This document shows, piece by piece, positions 11,017-23,060 of a stretch of 64,000 nucleotides of DNA. Every line of letters begins with the position of its first letter. The first letter of the stretch is position 1. The position numbers and the translations under genes were made by a program. The notes beneath the pieces are model-generated. The model had not been told where the DNA came from and ran no database searches. It saw nothing but the letters and a program-made list of their open reading frames with translations. Source of the stretch: Lichenostomus cassidix (lineage: Eukaryota; Chordata; Aves; Passeriformes; Meliphagidae); contig CM039210.1 of NCBI GenBank assembly GCA_008360975.2, positions 15,812,293-15,876,292 of the forward strand, written 5' to 3'.

Positions 11017-11034
11017 ATCACGTCGGGGTCACCA
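11017..11034 (-). other. Primer-binding site, tRNA-Trp
   Basis: The minus strand reads TGGTGACCCCGACGTGAT, the exact tRNA-Trp primer site used by avian alpharetroviruses, two bases after the LTR end. Confidence 0.95.
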
Positions 11035-11036
11035 TT

Positions 11037-11392
11037 TGACATAACGACGAGAGGGAACTCACGGCAGTCTCAATATGAGATATAGAGTAAGCTCCCTTTT
11101 ATTTCACCAAACAAGAAACTTATATACTGTTACAGATGTTACTAATTATAGTTACACACGTATCTGCAGTTTGTTCTCACACATTCAGGGATCCTCCTGG
11201 TGACTCCCTTATTCTTTCTCATAACACTTCTGACTCCCTATTCTTTCCCATGACATTCTTCTCACAGAACATTCTCAGAAAAACAAGCCACTGTAGCTTG
11301 TTAGGATTCTAATTAAGGCCTGAGTATGCTGAGGCCCTGCTCAGGTGTGTTCAGTTAGCATAAGTTTTGCTGGAAAACTGCGTTTTCCAACA
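11037..11392 (-). mobile_element. 5' LTR of young ERV2
   Basis: 356 bp, TG...CA ends, same sequence as the LTR at 7726-8081 apart from about one base. The target duplication CTAGCG follows at 11393-11398. Confidence 0.95.
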
Positions 11393-11398
11393 CTAGCG

Positions 11399-12908
11399 GA
11401 TGAACTAGCTGCTTTAAATATACAGAACAGAACAAACATAATATTTAATAGTCATTATTATTAATAATTGAAAATAAATTCTTAGGCTGGGTCCCAATTA
11501 TTTTAATAAAAATCATATTGAAATTTCTAGGATGTGCAACAGATCTAGGACATAATTCCAGTATGTCATAAATACCAAGAGACAATTTAGTGCCATTGTT
11601 TCAAAATTCTGCACTTAGAATAAAAATTAGAAGAGAAGCTTGCTAAATCATTCTATCGGATGAGTGATCAGATTTTTGAAGTAATTAGATGAAACGTATT
11701 TTCAGAAATAAGTCCAATAGGAGACATTTTACCATTTTACCCTCAATTGTTATATGCAAGAAACATAAAAATATGCAAAATATCTACAAAAATACTTTTT
11801 TTCATTTCATGTAATTAATTCATCTCAAGGTAAGACAGACTATCATACATGCATGCACACATTATCACATGTATATAAATAAACTGAATCTTTAACAAGT
11901 AGTATGCTGATAAAGTAATCAATTTTTAAAATATTTTATTCAAATTCCTACCAGTTTACATTGCTCCCAGGACAGACCAAAAAATATTAAAAATACACTA
12001 GAAATAAGAAGGATAAGATATTTGTCATTCTTGTGTAAATTGATGTATGATGCTGTCCAATAAATGTCACATCAGATAACCCTGGAAAATTACCATGTAT
12101 ATCTATAATTGTGCATATTTATGATGGTCTTTTGCACAGTGCTAGCAGCAGTCTGGATGGGGGAATTTGAAGGGAGGATGGTGAAGAAATTATTTGACAG
12201 ACTAAAATCATTACCAGCATCCTAAAAATATACTCAGCATCAGTCTCAGTTTGCTTGGTTTACAAAAACAATACAGTCTGTAGCGCTATCCTTATGATGC
12301 TTACAATTAATTGGTATTTTTGTGCTATATAATTACCCTTAAAAATTTAATAAGGATAAATTGCTGAGAAATGTCAGTGTTAATTAGAAGGTTCTTTTTA
12401 TTATTGACAGTTGAAAAGAAAACCAGGAACAAGAAACCAGAGGAGTACTTTTCATACCTGCCTTTTTTTGTTGCATTTCCAGCATTAGACCAAAGCACAA
12501 CTTTCTCATTTGTTCACACGATATAAATGAGTGTGAATGAAGGTGTATTGTTGTTTCTGTGTCAAATACCATGCCTAACCAATATTCAATATTCAGTTAG
12601 ACTTCAGTAAACTAAAAGACTACAAGAGATAAAAAAACTGTCCTGTGTCTACTTCAATAGCTATTTGCACTGAAGCACAGAGCAGAGTTAATCAGGGGCT
12701 TTAGAAGTAATTATTGCCAAAGTCTGGGTAGTACAAATGCTTGGGTAAACAGCATTTATTCTTTCCACAAGATTCCAAATAGAAACAGCAATACTGGTAT
12801 TGTCCTCCACTTCTGTAGCAGGACGTCCTCCCTCTCCCCTCTCTCCTTCTGCTTCGTGGCAGAACACAGATAACTCCGGTGGGGTCAGAAGCCCAGCAGG
12901 AGGTTATC
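11399..12908. other. AT-rich DNA without recognised gene
   Basis: I see no coding region, repeat family or RNA gene that I can name. Confidence 0.6.
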
Positions 12909-13545
12909 TCATGGCGCCTGAAGGTCTAAGACCTCTAACCTTGAATTCATAAAGAGAGGATGTGAAAAGAGAAACAAAGAAATGATTACTGACCGAAAAG
13001 CACGCTTTTACAACTATAAAATCTCACGAAAATATCCCAGAGGCAGAAGTTTCTTACGCACACTCTGAAGATGTGCGAAGAGCTTCTCCCCAGAGTCTGG
13101 ATGCAGACTCTGTGGTTACTTTCCGGGGAAATGGGTGAAAGGATTCCGAAGTATATTTCACCACCAATCAGCTAGTAAGATACACTAGTTCCTAAGTTAT
13201 ATTATTCTTGCTAGCTGTTAATAAGAATAAGTACCTTTCCATAAAATGCAATTTTAGCTATTTGTAGTTTGCAATCATTTTATTCCATAATTGCAGTTTT
13301 AGCTATCCGTAGTTTTGCAATTATGCTATTCCTGTGTAAATTTGTCCTAAGTTTTTATATCTGTCATTTTCTGTGCCTAATAAATGGTAATTTATATCAT
13401 ATTAGACTAATCAGCCATTATCAAAGAACCTTGCGAACGAGACCGAGTCTTGGAGTGCTAGCCACCCTAACAAAAGTTACTGCCTGCTGCTAGAAGCCTG
13501 AGCAAACAGCGAAACTCATAAAACTCCTGTCTCTCATGCATAACA
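12909..13545 (+). mobile_element. Solo LTR, family D (copy 1)
   Basis: A TATA box (ACTATAAAATC, about 13013), a poly(A) signal (TAATAAATGG, about 13378) and a CATAACA end are in plus-strand order. The sequence matches the minus-strand copy at 44646-45278 along its whole length, for example CTCCCCAGAGTCTGGA and CGAACGAGACCGAGTC against CAAGCGAGACTGGGTT. The left edge is inferred from where the two copies stop matching. No target duplication is obvious. Confidence 0.75.
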
Positions 13546-14599
13546 ATTTCTCATTAAGGGGATTCAGGGATGGAGCTGAGTGCTCTGAGGTGGATGGAAA
13601 ACTGACAGGCAAACTGTGCTCTTAACAAATCTCCCATGATCCCACTACAACAGACTCAGGCTTTTGGCCTCAGCAGTGCCAGCTGCACTAGGAGAAGCCA
13701 AGCCTGTCATACCATCTTCTCATCAAATCTTCAATGCAAAGGCAAAAGCATAATCAGAGCAAAATTAAGAAACAAATACAAAGGAGATTAGGCCTTCTTA
13801 ACACTTGCATTCGTTTCTATGAAAAAATTGCAATGAAGGGATCGCTTGAAACAATTTTTTATAAGGAAAGAATTATATTGATGAGGTGCTGATTTTATAA
13901 ATGTTTTTATACATATTGCTATGACCACATAGCTAGAACCCAGCAAATTGTTTTGTCAAAAAATCCATTACTAACAATTCTGTTAATGACAACTGTCACT
14001 CCATAAACATATACTTCAAAAATGTTGATATTAATAACTTTTTTACATCTTTGATCTGAAGTGTTACCTTATATACTTTATTCATGCTTTTGGAAAATAA
14101 CATGGAACTTTATGCATTGTTATTGAAGTTAATCTGTTCTTAACAATGAATATTGACATCTGATGATTCTAAATTACTCTAAGATAAAACTATGCGGCCT
14201 TCTCCCTGAATAATACTTTCCTTCATGAGTAGATCTATTGATTTCAGCAGTGCTTCTTGTGGGGTAAAATGCTACTCTGTGTAAGCATGGAACTCACAAG
14301 ATGCTCCTCTAATTCTTTTTTACCCTTGTGGATTTAAAGCAAGATTAATCAGGGTCCAAACCTAAAACGATTTTTAATATCAAATTTCTATTGAAGAAAA
14401 CGGGATTTTGTGATTGAAGAGTTTGAAAAATTAAGGCCCCGGTCTTTAAGCCTGTAAACTACGTAGTCTACAAAAAAAGATTGGACTGAACAGGGCCATT
14501 AAAAGGTGAAAATCAGTTGAAAGTATCATGTAGAACTATGTTCTCAGTAATAATTCAGGATTTAACAGACAACAAGAAGGGCTTTTTAAAGTAGTTAAT
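13546..14599. other. Gene-free stretch
   Basis: No recognisable gene. The right part grades into CR1 sequence near 14600. Confidence 0.5.
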
Positions 14600-14965
14600 A
14601 GCAAGGGGAATTCTAAAGAAAACATTGGACATGCTTGGTAGAGTACCATGGGAAAAAGCCTTGGAGGGGAGAGTGGCCTAAGAATGCTGGATGATATTCA
14701 AAAATCACTTCCTCCAAGCTCAGGAGAGATGCATCAGGTAAAAATGCCAGGAGGCCTGTATAGATAAACAAGAAGCTCCTGGACAAATTTAAACATAAAA
14801 TGGAAGCCTACAGAAAGTAGAAGCAGGGACAGGTGGCTTGGGAGAAATACAGAGATTGTCTGAGCAGCCATGGATCAGATTAGGAAAGCTAAACCCAGAC
14901 AGAATTAAATCTGGCGGGGGATATCAAGGCCAACAAAAAAAAGCTTCTACAGTTATGTAGCTGAT
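14600..14965 (+). mobile_element. CR1 LINE fragment
   Basis: Plus-strand sequence matches the endonuclease-to-reverse-transcriptase linker of CR1 (for example the stretch around CAAGAAGCTCCTGGACAAAT and GGGAGAAATACAGAGA). It is cut by the LTR at 14966-16010 and resumes at about 16225. Confidence 0.65.
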
Positions 14966-16010
14966 TGTCTTGGTTTGAAAGACAGATGTCTGCCTAGGAA
15001 GGCAGAAACCTCCCTTGGAATAGAGAATATGACACCCCCCACCCCCTTTTCCCCTCTGAATTATTATAGCTTTGAAATCAAGGGGCTTTCAGGCAAAAGA
15101 TATGGGAAAAGGAACAACAGTTCTTTACTAGTATTTATAACAAGGCATTAATACAAAAACAACAGTTTAAACTGACAAAGTCAGAATACAACCTGCTACC
15201 CTGTTAGTCACGGTGGTGGTAGCAGTCCAGTTAAATGATGGCTGCAGTCCTGCTGGGATGATGGATGTGGTCTTGTTGAAGTTCTTTGGCATGGGTCCAA
15301 TCTCACAAACAGCATCCCACCCGAATAGGGTGCAGATTTCCAAGCTGAGGCCAGGCTGCTTTCATCCCAGGAGCAAGGCCTTTTTCTCTCTTGCAAGACC
15401 TTTGCAACTTTATCACTTTATGAGACTCCCACTGGATCACAGCTTCTTCCAGGCATCCACCTGCTCTTCTGGTGTGGGCACCTTCCCACAGGATGTGGGT
15501 GGATTTTTGCACCCTTGTGGACTCCATGGGCTGCAGGGGGACAACCTGCTCCCCCCATGGCCTTCACCACAGCTGGCAGAGGGTTTTCAGCTCCGGCGCC
15601 TGGAGCACCTCCTCCCCCACCTTCTCCACTGACCTTGGTGTCTCCATGTTGTTCTCCCTTCACATATTTTCACCTCCTCCTCCACCTCTAGCTTAAAAGA
15701 GGTGTGTGACTACTTTGTTTTGATATTTTCTTAAATATGTTTTCCATAGAGGCATAAATAACATCTCTAATTGGCCCAGACTTGGCCGGCATAATGTCCA
15801 TCATCTTCAGAGCCATCAGAGATTGGCTCTACTGGCCTTGGTGAAAAACTTCCAGAACCTTCAAACAGGACACACAGGAGCTATCTTTGTGCCACTCCCC
15901 ACCCCTCAGACACTTCTTCAGGCCTACCCCAATAGCTTTCGAAGGGTTTAAATTTCTCTTAGATGTTAAAGATACCTTGCTGATGTTCTGGACTAAGCAA
16001 AACCACCACA
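14966..16010. mobile_element. Long LTR, family B (copy 1)
   Basis: 1045 bp beginning TGTCTTGGTTTG and ending AAACCACCACA. It shares long stretches with the 48833-50130 copy, such as GGACTCCATGGGCTG, TCTTAAATATGTTTTC and AGCCATCAGAGATTGGCTCT. The seeming open frames (139 codons and fewer) are not conserved and are not genes. It sits inside CR1. No 5-bp duplication is visible at its ends, so one edge may be altered. Confidence 0.75.
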
Positions 16011-16224
16011 GCAGGGCATCTCACAATGGGATGATGTAATCTTATGAGTCATTCCCAGAGACCTTGATGGCCCATTAGCGGACATAGCCCCTTCTCCCCC
16101 CCCCCCATGGTGTTATCAGGCCTGACTTTTGCTGAAGATAAAGACCACTGTCCCATCTGTTTTTAACAGCATATGAAGATGGTAATAGAATACATACTTT
16201 TTGGTTGCACCTTCCATGTCACCT
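16011..16224. other. Unassigned spacer beside LTR B1
   Basis: About 200 bases including a C run near 16098 that are neither clear CR1 nor LTR. They may be ERV internal remains or diverged CR1. Confidence 0.4.
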
Positions 16225-16963
16225 AAGACACTGATAAAAGGAAGACTAGGGAAAATGCAGGCCCTCTCCAGAAGGAGATAGGAGACCTGGTAACCCAAGA
16301 TATGGAGAAGGCTGAGGTACTCAAAATTTTTTTGCCTCACTCTGCATTGTGAAGTGCTCCAGACACACCGCCAAATTTGCAGAAGGTGTAGGCAGGGACT
16401 GGGAGAATGAAGAACCACATGCTGTAGTAGAAGATCAGGTTTGAAACCATCTAAGGAACCTGAAGCTGCACACATCTGAGAGACCTGATGAGGTGTGTCT
16501 GTAGGTCCAGAGGGAACTGGCCAAGGAAGTGGCTAAGGCACTATCCATCATATTTGAGAAATCATGTCAGTCCAGTGAAGTCCCCACCAACTGAAAAAGG
16601 GGAAATGTAACCCCCAGTTTAAAAAAGGAAAATTAGGAAGACCCAAGGAACTACAAGCCAATCAATCTCACCCTGGTGCCTGTCAAGATCATGGAGCAGA
16701 GCCTCATAGAAACTTTGCTAAGGAAGACGGAAAATAAGGAGGTGATTGGTGACAGCCTACATGGCTTCACTAAGGGCAAAACATGCCTGACAGGATTGCA
16801 GTGGTGGTAGATGAGGGAAGAGGGATTGATGTCATCTACCTGGACCTATACAAAGCATTTGACACTGTCCTGCATGACATCCTTGTCTCTAAACTGCAGA
16901 GACATGGATTTGACGGATGGGACAACCAGTGGATAAGGAATTGGCTGGATTGTCACACTCAGA
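16225..16963 (+). pseudogene. CR1 LINE reverse transcriptase fragment
   Basis: The frame around 16800-16960 encodes [19 protein letters not shown] and the following [15 protein letters not shown], the CR1 reverse transcriptase fingers/palm segment. Upstream parts are shifted and carry stops. It ends abruptly at a minus-strand CR1 that begins with the terminal repeats at 16968. Confidence 0.85.
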
Positions 16964-16967
16964 ATCA

Positions 16968-17975
16968 CAGAATCACAGAATCACAGAATGGGTGAGGTTG
17001 TAAGGGACCACAGTGATGTCATCTTGTCCAACCTCCCTGCTCAAGCAGGATTATCCTAGAACACATTGCACCAGGTTGCAGTTCTTGAATATCTTCAGTG
17101 AGGGAGACTCCACAGCCAGTTCCAGTGCTCCAGTCACCAGCACAGTAAAGAAGTTCTTTCTCATGTTCAGATGGAACTTCCTGTGCATCAATTTCTGCCT
17201 GTTGCCTCTCATCCTATTGCTTGGCACCACTGAGAAGAGCCTGGTCCATCCTCTGACACCCTCCCTTCAGATACTTATGGGCATCGATAAAATCCTCTCT
17301 GTCATTCCTTCTCCAGGCTAAACAGGCCCAGCTCCCTCGGCCTTTCCTCATAAGAGAAATGCTCCAGTCCTCTATTCATCATTGTAGCTTTCTGCTGGAC
17401 TCACTCCAGGAGCTCCACGTCTCTCTTGTACTGAGGAGCCCAGAACTGGACACAGCCCTCCAGATGTGCCTCACCAGGGCTGAGTAGACAGGCAGGATCA
17501 CCCCCCTTGACCTGCTGGCAATGCTTTTCCTAATGCACCCCAAGATACCATTGGCCTTCTTGGCCACAAGGACACACTGCTGGCTCATGGACAGCTTGTT
17601 GTCCACCAGGATCCCCAGGTCCTTCTCTGCAGCACTGCTTTCCAGCAGGTCACCCCCACCCTGTACTGTTGCATGGGGTTGTTCTTCTCCAGGTGCAGGA
17701 CCCTGCATTTACCTTTGTTGAGTTTCAGCTAGTTCCTCTCTACCCATCTCTCCATCCTGTCAAGGTCCTTCTGAAGGGCTGCACAGCACGCTGGGGTATC
17801 GGCCATTCCTCCCAGCTTTGTGTTATCAGTGAACTTGCTGAGGAGGCATCTGTTCCTTCATCTAAGTCATTGATGAATGAATTAAACATTACTGGGCCCA
17901 GTATTGGACCTTGAGGGACACCACTAGTGACAGGCCTCCAACTAGACCCTGTGACACTGATTACGACCCTCTGGG
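16968..17975 (-). mobile_element. CR1 LINE, 3' end, inverted
   Basis: At 16968-16988 the plus strand shows repeated AGAATCAC units, the reverse of the short terminal repeats at CR1 3' ends. The minus strand then encodes reverse transcriptase C-terminal parts: EKDLGILVDNKLSMSQQC and ASRSRGVILPVYSALVR at 17708-17379, and [16 protein letters not shown] with INDLDEGT at 17950-17800. Stops and shifts make it non-functional. The left end is the true 3' end and the right end is truncated. Confidence 0.9.
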
Positions 17976-17979
17976 ATCT

Positions 17980-18660
17980 GCTGCTGAATTGTGGCAAGAA
18001 ATCACTGCCCAGGTAGAGAAGCTGACTGTGAATGTCTGTCATGTAGATGCACATGTACCAACAGTCAGGCTACTGAAGAACATCACAACAATGGATGGGT
18101 AGATCAAGCTGCCAAGATTAAAACGTATCAGGTGGAACTGGACTGGCAGCATAAGGGTGAATTATTTCTGGCTTGGTGGGCCCATGATGCCTCTGGTCAT
18201 CAGGGAAGAGATGCAACATACAGATGGGCTTGTGGTCGAGTGGTGGACTTAACCATGGACACTATCTCTCAGGTTATCCATGATTGTGAAACATGCACTG
18301 CAATCAAGCAGGACAAGTGGATAAAGCCCTTGTAGTTTGGGGGGCAATGGTCAAAATATAAATATGGGGAAGCCTGGCAGATCAATTACTTCACACTCCT
18401 GCAAACCTGCCAAGGCAAGCACTACATGCTTACAATGGTGGAAACAACCACTAGCTGGCTGAAGACATAACTTGTGCCTCACATCACCACCTGGAACACA
18501 ATCTTGGGCCTTGAAAAGCAAGTCCTGTGGCAACAATGCACCCCAGAAAAAATTTAGTTGAACAACGGGACTCATTTCAAAAATAGCCTCATAGACCCCT
18601 GAGCCAGAGAGTATGGTATTGAGTGGGTGTATCATATTCCCTATCATGCACCAGTCTCTG
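17980..18660 (+). pseudogene. pol: ERVL pol: RNase H end and integrase
   Basis: The frame contains the integrase zinc-binding part (HDASGHQGRD ... CETCTAIKQ) and downstream LTMVETTTSWLKT and NGTHFKNSLID. Comparison with ERVL integrase shows the first catalytic acidic residue changed (QINY where QIDY is usual) and the second acidic residue lost, and stops lie at about 18100, 18333 and 18466. It is interrupted at 18660 by LTR X and continues at 19484. Confidence 0.8.
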
Positions 18661-19478
18661 TGTCACGGTCCGCTCATAAGCAGCCGCATGATGGTTTGTA
18701 CCAGCTATGATCTCAGAGTGCAAAAAGAAAAAGTAAAGCAAAATAATTCAACAAGTCAAGGGAGTTAAATTTCAATTCAAAGAGGAACTTTATTAATTGA
18801 GTCCATAAAGCAGCCTGCAATAGAAAGAGAGAGAGAGAATTGGGGAAAAATAGGGAGAAAAGGGAAGAAAAGGGGTCTATAGCTACCACCACGGGTCCAC
18901 AGACCTCCGGTGTCTCTGGGTATCCCATCCAGAAGGTGTTCCTCTGCCTCTGCGTCGATTGATGTGATCTCACGGTGGGGAAGATCTTCAGAATTCAGCT
19001 GTTTCAGAGCTGCCTTTTATGCTAGTCCATACACCTGGTTTCTCCTTGTGACCCACCTTTGCTCCCCCTTAATTCTTGTGGAGATATGACAAACTCCACT
19101 TGGCAGCCCACACATGCCAACATAGGAGTGTCCGAGGTATGGTAGGCTTTGGAGGCAGGTTTTCTCACAATAGTGGATAGCAGGGAGTTTATGGGTTGGT
19201 GGTCCCGTTTTACGTCATGGATTTTTCACAATAATGGGCGTCAGTGAGACAGGTGTAAAGCCTTTGTCATGTACCAGCTTTGGCAGGCACAGGGCCTTTG
19301 TTCTGTACCAGCTCAGGCAGGTGCAAAGCACTAGTTCTGTACCAGCTTTGGGCAGATACAAAGCATCCGCTCCGTGCCAGCTTTGGGAGTTACAAAGCAT
19401 TCTCTGTGTAAGTCCTGCACCTGTGGTTTCTGATGAGAAATGTTGAGACAGTACTCAATTCTTTGATCGAACCTTACA
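18661..19478 (-). mobile_element. Solo LTR, family X/Y (copy X)
   Basis: 818 bp with plus-strand ends TGTCACGGTC and CCTTACA, flanked by CTCTG at 18656-18660 and 19479-19483, a 5-bp target duplication. On the minus strand TATA-like GCATAAAAGG lies near 19023 and AATAAAG near 18793. The U3 part (about 19250-19420) has four to five tandem units of about 35 bases with TGTACCAGCTTTGG, which may act as enhancer repeats. It splits an ERVL integrase gene. The plus-strand copy Y is at 43036-43770. Confidence 0.9.
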
Positions 19479-19483
19479 CTCTG

Positions 19484-20060
19484 GGAAAGTTGAACTGTGC
19501 AATGGACTGTTGAAAAACACATGTAAAGCAATGGGCTGTGGGACCTCCAAACAGTGGGATCTACATTTAGCAAAGGACACCTGATTAGTTAACACTAGAA
19601 GCTCCTCCAATCCAGTTGGCCTTTCCCAATCAGAACCTCCACATACTGCAGAAGGGGCTAAAGTCCCTGTGGTACATTTGAGGAATATGTTAGGAAAGAT
19701 AGTTTGGATTAGTCCTGCCTCAAGCAAAGGCAAACCCATCCGTGGATTGTTTTTACTCAAGGACCCAGGTATACTTGGTGAGTAATGCAGGGAGATGGGG
19801 AAACATGATGTGTACCTCAAGGGGATTTGATTTTTGGGTGAGAACAGTCCGTAATGTTGAATTGTATAATATTGTTTGCTGAGTGACACTCCTATGGCCA
19901 ATGAGGATAGACTGCTCCAGATACACCAGTCATGAGCTCCTGATGTGGCAACCAGCCAACAGCAGAGCAACCCTCCTGCCCTGGCAGACATCTAGGACAC
20001 AAAGAAGCCATAGTCATGGACTAAATGACCTCAGCATACATCTCGGAGGGACGGCCATTG
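19484..20060 (+). pseudogene. pol: ERVL pol continued (integrase C-terminal)
   Basis: After LTR X the ERVL integrase resumes (GLLKNTCKAMGCGTSKQWDLHLA) and runs through VVHLRNMLGKIVW and KGKPIRGLF. Several stops and shifts follow. An AT-rich (TATA)n run at 20086-20116 follows it. Confidence 0.75.
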
Positions 20061-20161
20061 GCTATAGCAATGATACCTGTGCTTGTATATACATATATAA
20101 ATATATATGTATATAGTTGGAAGGTGTAGGATCTGGGCATGAGTAGATGGTAAAGAATAAG

Positions 20162-20674
20162 TGTAGCAACGTGGGATTTTAGGATTCCATGTGCTCCTTT
20201 GTCCCTCTGCTTTGTATACCATTGGTTCATTTTGAAATATGCTCTGCTGTACCCCGAAATCTATTGGTGGGTTCCCTATGCCTGTCTTCCCTTCAGACTC
20301 CCTGGGACTGGCTCTAGGGGAGACAGTCCCTCCCCTTCCTTTCCCTTTATAAGGCGATGTCCAGATCAGCTCGAGGTCTTGCATCTCTGGGCTGCTAGCA
20401 TCTACTACCTGCCTTGTCTCCCTTCCCCCTTCTCCTTCCCTGCAACCCCCTTTTCCCCATTACCCCAAATAAACCTCTAGCAGAACAGAGATGGAGTCCA
20501 GTTCTTCCTTCGTCTCACTATATTCCTGCTTGAATTGACGTGGTTTGAAGACTCACGCCATGCCGCAGAACCTCGGGGGCCGGGCGCCCCAGATCTGGTG
20601 GAATTACAAGAACCAGGGACCCCCGGTCCGGGGGGGAGCCGGCCTGTGCCACCCTCCCGGACCCTGCTACATCA
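20162..20674 (+). mobile_element. Solo LTR with 6-bp duplication AATAAG
   Basis: 513 bp, ends TGTAGCAACG and CTACATCA, flanked by AATAAG at 20156-20161 and 20675-20680. TATA box TTTATAAGGC near 20346 and AATAAA near 20467 give plus-strand order. The region after AATAAA is GC-rich (CGGGGGCCGGGCGCC). A 6-bp duplication suggests ERV2. Confidence 0.9.
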
Positions 20675-20689
20675 AATAAGGGGTGGATA

Positions 20690-21202
20690 ATATCCTGGTT
20701 CTGGCCAGGACAGAGTTAATTTTTGCAGCAGACAGGAGGAGACATGGCTAGGACCCGGAGGTTATTCTATAACACCTCACATCATTGCTAGGGGCAGGGG
20801 GAAGGGAGTTTCTTCCTAAGAGAAGGGATTTCTTCTGGTCAAGTAAGCATGGCAGAGGAAGCGATGGGGTTGCCCTGGTTCCGAGCTGGAGGGAGACGTT
20901 GGGTCACACTGGTTCTGAGCTGGAGGGAGCACTGGGGGTAGTGTGGTGGAGGGAGCAGTCGGATATTGCCTATTGTCAAGGGTTTACACTGTGAGAAGTA
21001 ACATTTTTTTTCTTGCACTCTGTCATTAATATTGTTACTGTTTGTTTTCTTATCTCATTGCTATTTCCAGTAAATTGTTCTTATCTCAACCCATGATCTT
21101 CAGCCTGCCACAGGGGGAAGGGGGGGAGTCAGCGAGCATCAGCATGGTTTGGAGTTTCAGTGGAAACACTAAACTGGGGAGTACCATTGTTAAACCATGA
21201 CG
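20690..21202 (+). mobile_element. ERVL-type LTR
   Basis: It begins with TCCTGGTTCTGGCCAGGACAGAGTTAA, contains TTCTTATCTCAACCCATGA and ends near TTAAACCATGAC, the pattern of a very common avian ERVL LTR family. Related copies are near 46.2-47.3 kb and 47.65-48.2 kb. CR1 follows directly. Confidence 0.7.
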
Positions 21203-22075
21203 ATCCTTCGAAAGTTTGCTAATGAGACAAAACTGGGAGGAATGGCGAATACACCAGGGGTTATGCTGCCATCTAAAGGGACCTCAACAGTCTGGAGAAA
21301 TGGGCCAACAGGAACCTCATGAAGTTCAACAAGGGGAAGTGCAAATTTCTGTGCACCTGGGGAGGAGCAACCTCAGGCCTCAATATATGCTGGGGGCTGC
21401 CCAGCTGTAAAGCAGCTTGGCAGAAAAGGACCTAGATGTCCTTGTAGGCACCAAGTCAAACATGAGCCAGCAGTGTGCCTTGGCTGCAAACAGGTAAATG
21501 CTATCCTGTGCTGCCTTAGACAAAGTATTGCCAGCAATTTGAGGCAGGTGAACTTTCCCCTCAGTGCTGGTGAGGGCCCACCTGGAATCCTGTGTCCAGT
21601 TCTGGGTTCCCCAGTACAAGAGAGGCCTGGACATACTGGAGAGAGTCCAGAGAAGGGCCATGAAGATGTTTAAGGGACTGAAGCACCTCACATATGAGGA
21701 AACACTGAGAAATCTGGAACTGTTTAACCAAGAGAAGGCTCAGGAGGATCTTATCAATGTATATAAATACCTGAAGGAAGTGTGCAAAGCCAGACCCTTT
21801 TCATTAGTGCCCAGTGACAGGACAGAAAGCAATGGACACAAAAAACACAGGAGGGTCTGTCTAAACATCAGAAAACATTGTTTTACTATGAGGGTGACAG
21901 AGCAATGGTTCAGCTTGCCCAGGGAGGTTGTAGAATCTTCTTTCTTGGAGATATTCAAAACTGCCTGGACATGGTCCTAGGCAACTGGTTCTAGGTGTGT
22001 CTGCTTGAGGAGGGGGATTGGACGATGATCTCCAGAGGTCCTTCCCAACATCAACTCTTCTGTGACTCTTTGACC
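21203..22075 (+). mobile_element. CR1 LINE 3' part
   Basis: Plus-strand CR1 reverse transcriptase C-terminus (21564-21980 includes ERVQRRAMKMFKGLKHLTYEE) and 3' UTR (GGACGATGATCTCCAGAGGT). Two shifts break the frame before 21564. The 3' terminal repeats are degraded. Confidence 0.85.
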
Positions 22076-22499
22076 TATACAGCAGTTGCATATATATAGA
22101 TTAAATTAGGAAAAAAATGAAAAAAATTTACTCATTTTTAGTGGGGAAAAAAGGTTCAATTCTGTCATGTTTATCCATGTTCAGTAGAAACTTAACTCAA
22201 GATTTTAATGTAAAAGCTGTTTGTGTGAGTTACCATTCATCAGGAGTAAGTCAGAATCTAGCTCTTTCTTCTTTTAAGAGACAAAAACATGATCACATAT
22301 TATCATTTCCAGTAACTCTCATTGGTGCCTCAGAAATTTATTCCTTGCCTCTTTTTACTACCTATTGCTCTTCCCTGAAACCTGTTTTTTCAAGTGATTA
22401 TGCTCTTTTCTTCAAGTATATTTTTCCTGGAATTCAGAAAAATATCTTTATTGTTCCCTGTTGTCTTGGGGTGATTTTATGATAATACTGTATTCCTCT

Positions 22500-23060
22500 A
22501 TCATCTGCTTTATGCCCAGAAATGGATCATGTACCTTTAAGCCAGGTCGAGGGGGAGGGGTGGGAGCCAGGAGAGCTCTGGCGCAGTTTGTTTTGAAACT
22601 CTCATTTCTCCGGGTCTTGGCTCTGCAGCATGGGGGGAGCGACATTCCTGCTTCTAGCTTTCTTGGTTTGTTAGCTAAGGCAAGAAGCTTTTCCCTGGAC
22701 TGCAACAGGAATCTTTGGCAGCTTCTCTTCTTCTTCTTGGACTGTCCATCTTGCTTTTTCATCCGAAATCAGATGATCCCTGGGGGGAGACAGTCAGCAG
22801 GACCTGCAGGGAGCCACCGGAGAGACTCTGCCCTGCCCCCAGACCATCAGGAAGAGGCTAAGCCAGCAAAAGAGAGAACTCTAATCCACCAGCTGTTTTC
22901 GCAGTGAGGAAGGTTCAATACCTAGCTTTTTTCCCCGTGCCCTGTGGGTATGTTTTTTGTTGTTAAATAAACAGATTTTTTTCACTTTCATCCAAGAAAT
23001 TCCTTTCATGTCGGGGGGGGATAGTGGGGGGAGTGCTGAAGCCCTTTTCCTTTGGGGGAG
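22500..23060 (+). mobile_element. Probable LTR fragment
   Basis: A CT-rich and GC-rich stretch ends in TTGTTAAATAAACAGATTTTTT (AATAAA near 22965), as in avian ERVL-like LTRs. Edges and duplication are not defined. Confidence 0.4.

Larger units (their letters stand above)
7726..11392 (-). mobile_element. Young non-autonomous ERV2 provirus
   Basis: The element runs on the minus strand from 11392 to 7726 with two 356-bp LTRs, a tRNA-Trp primer site, part of gag, about 1.7 kb of non-viral or unrecognised sequence and a polypurine tract. Pro, pol and env are absent. The LTRs differ at about one base (T/C at position 9 of the plus-strand LTR), so the insertion is very recent. Two related solo LTRs occur at 48.6-50.2 kb and 60.2-60.6 kb. 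It must have been copied by proteins supplied from another element. Confidence 0.92.

Noticed and set aside
15213..15696. 139-codon frame and overlapping frames
   Set aside because: Lies wholly within LTR family B; the related copy at 49.5 kb does not keep the frame.
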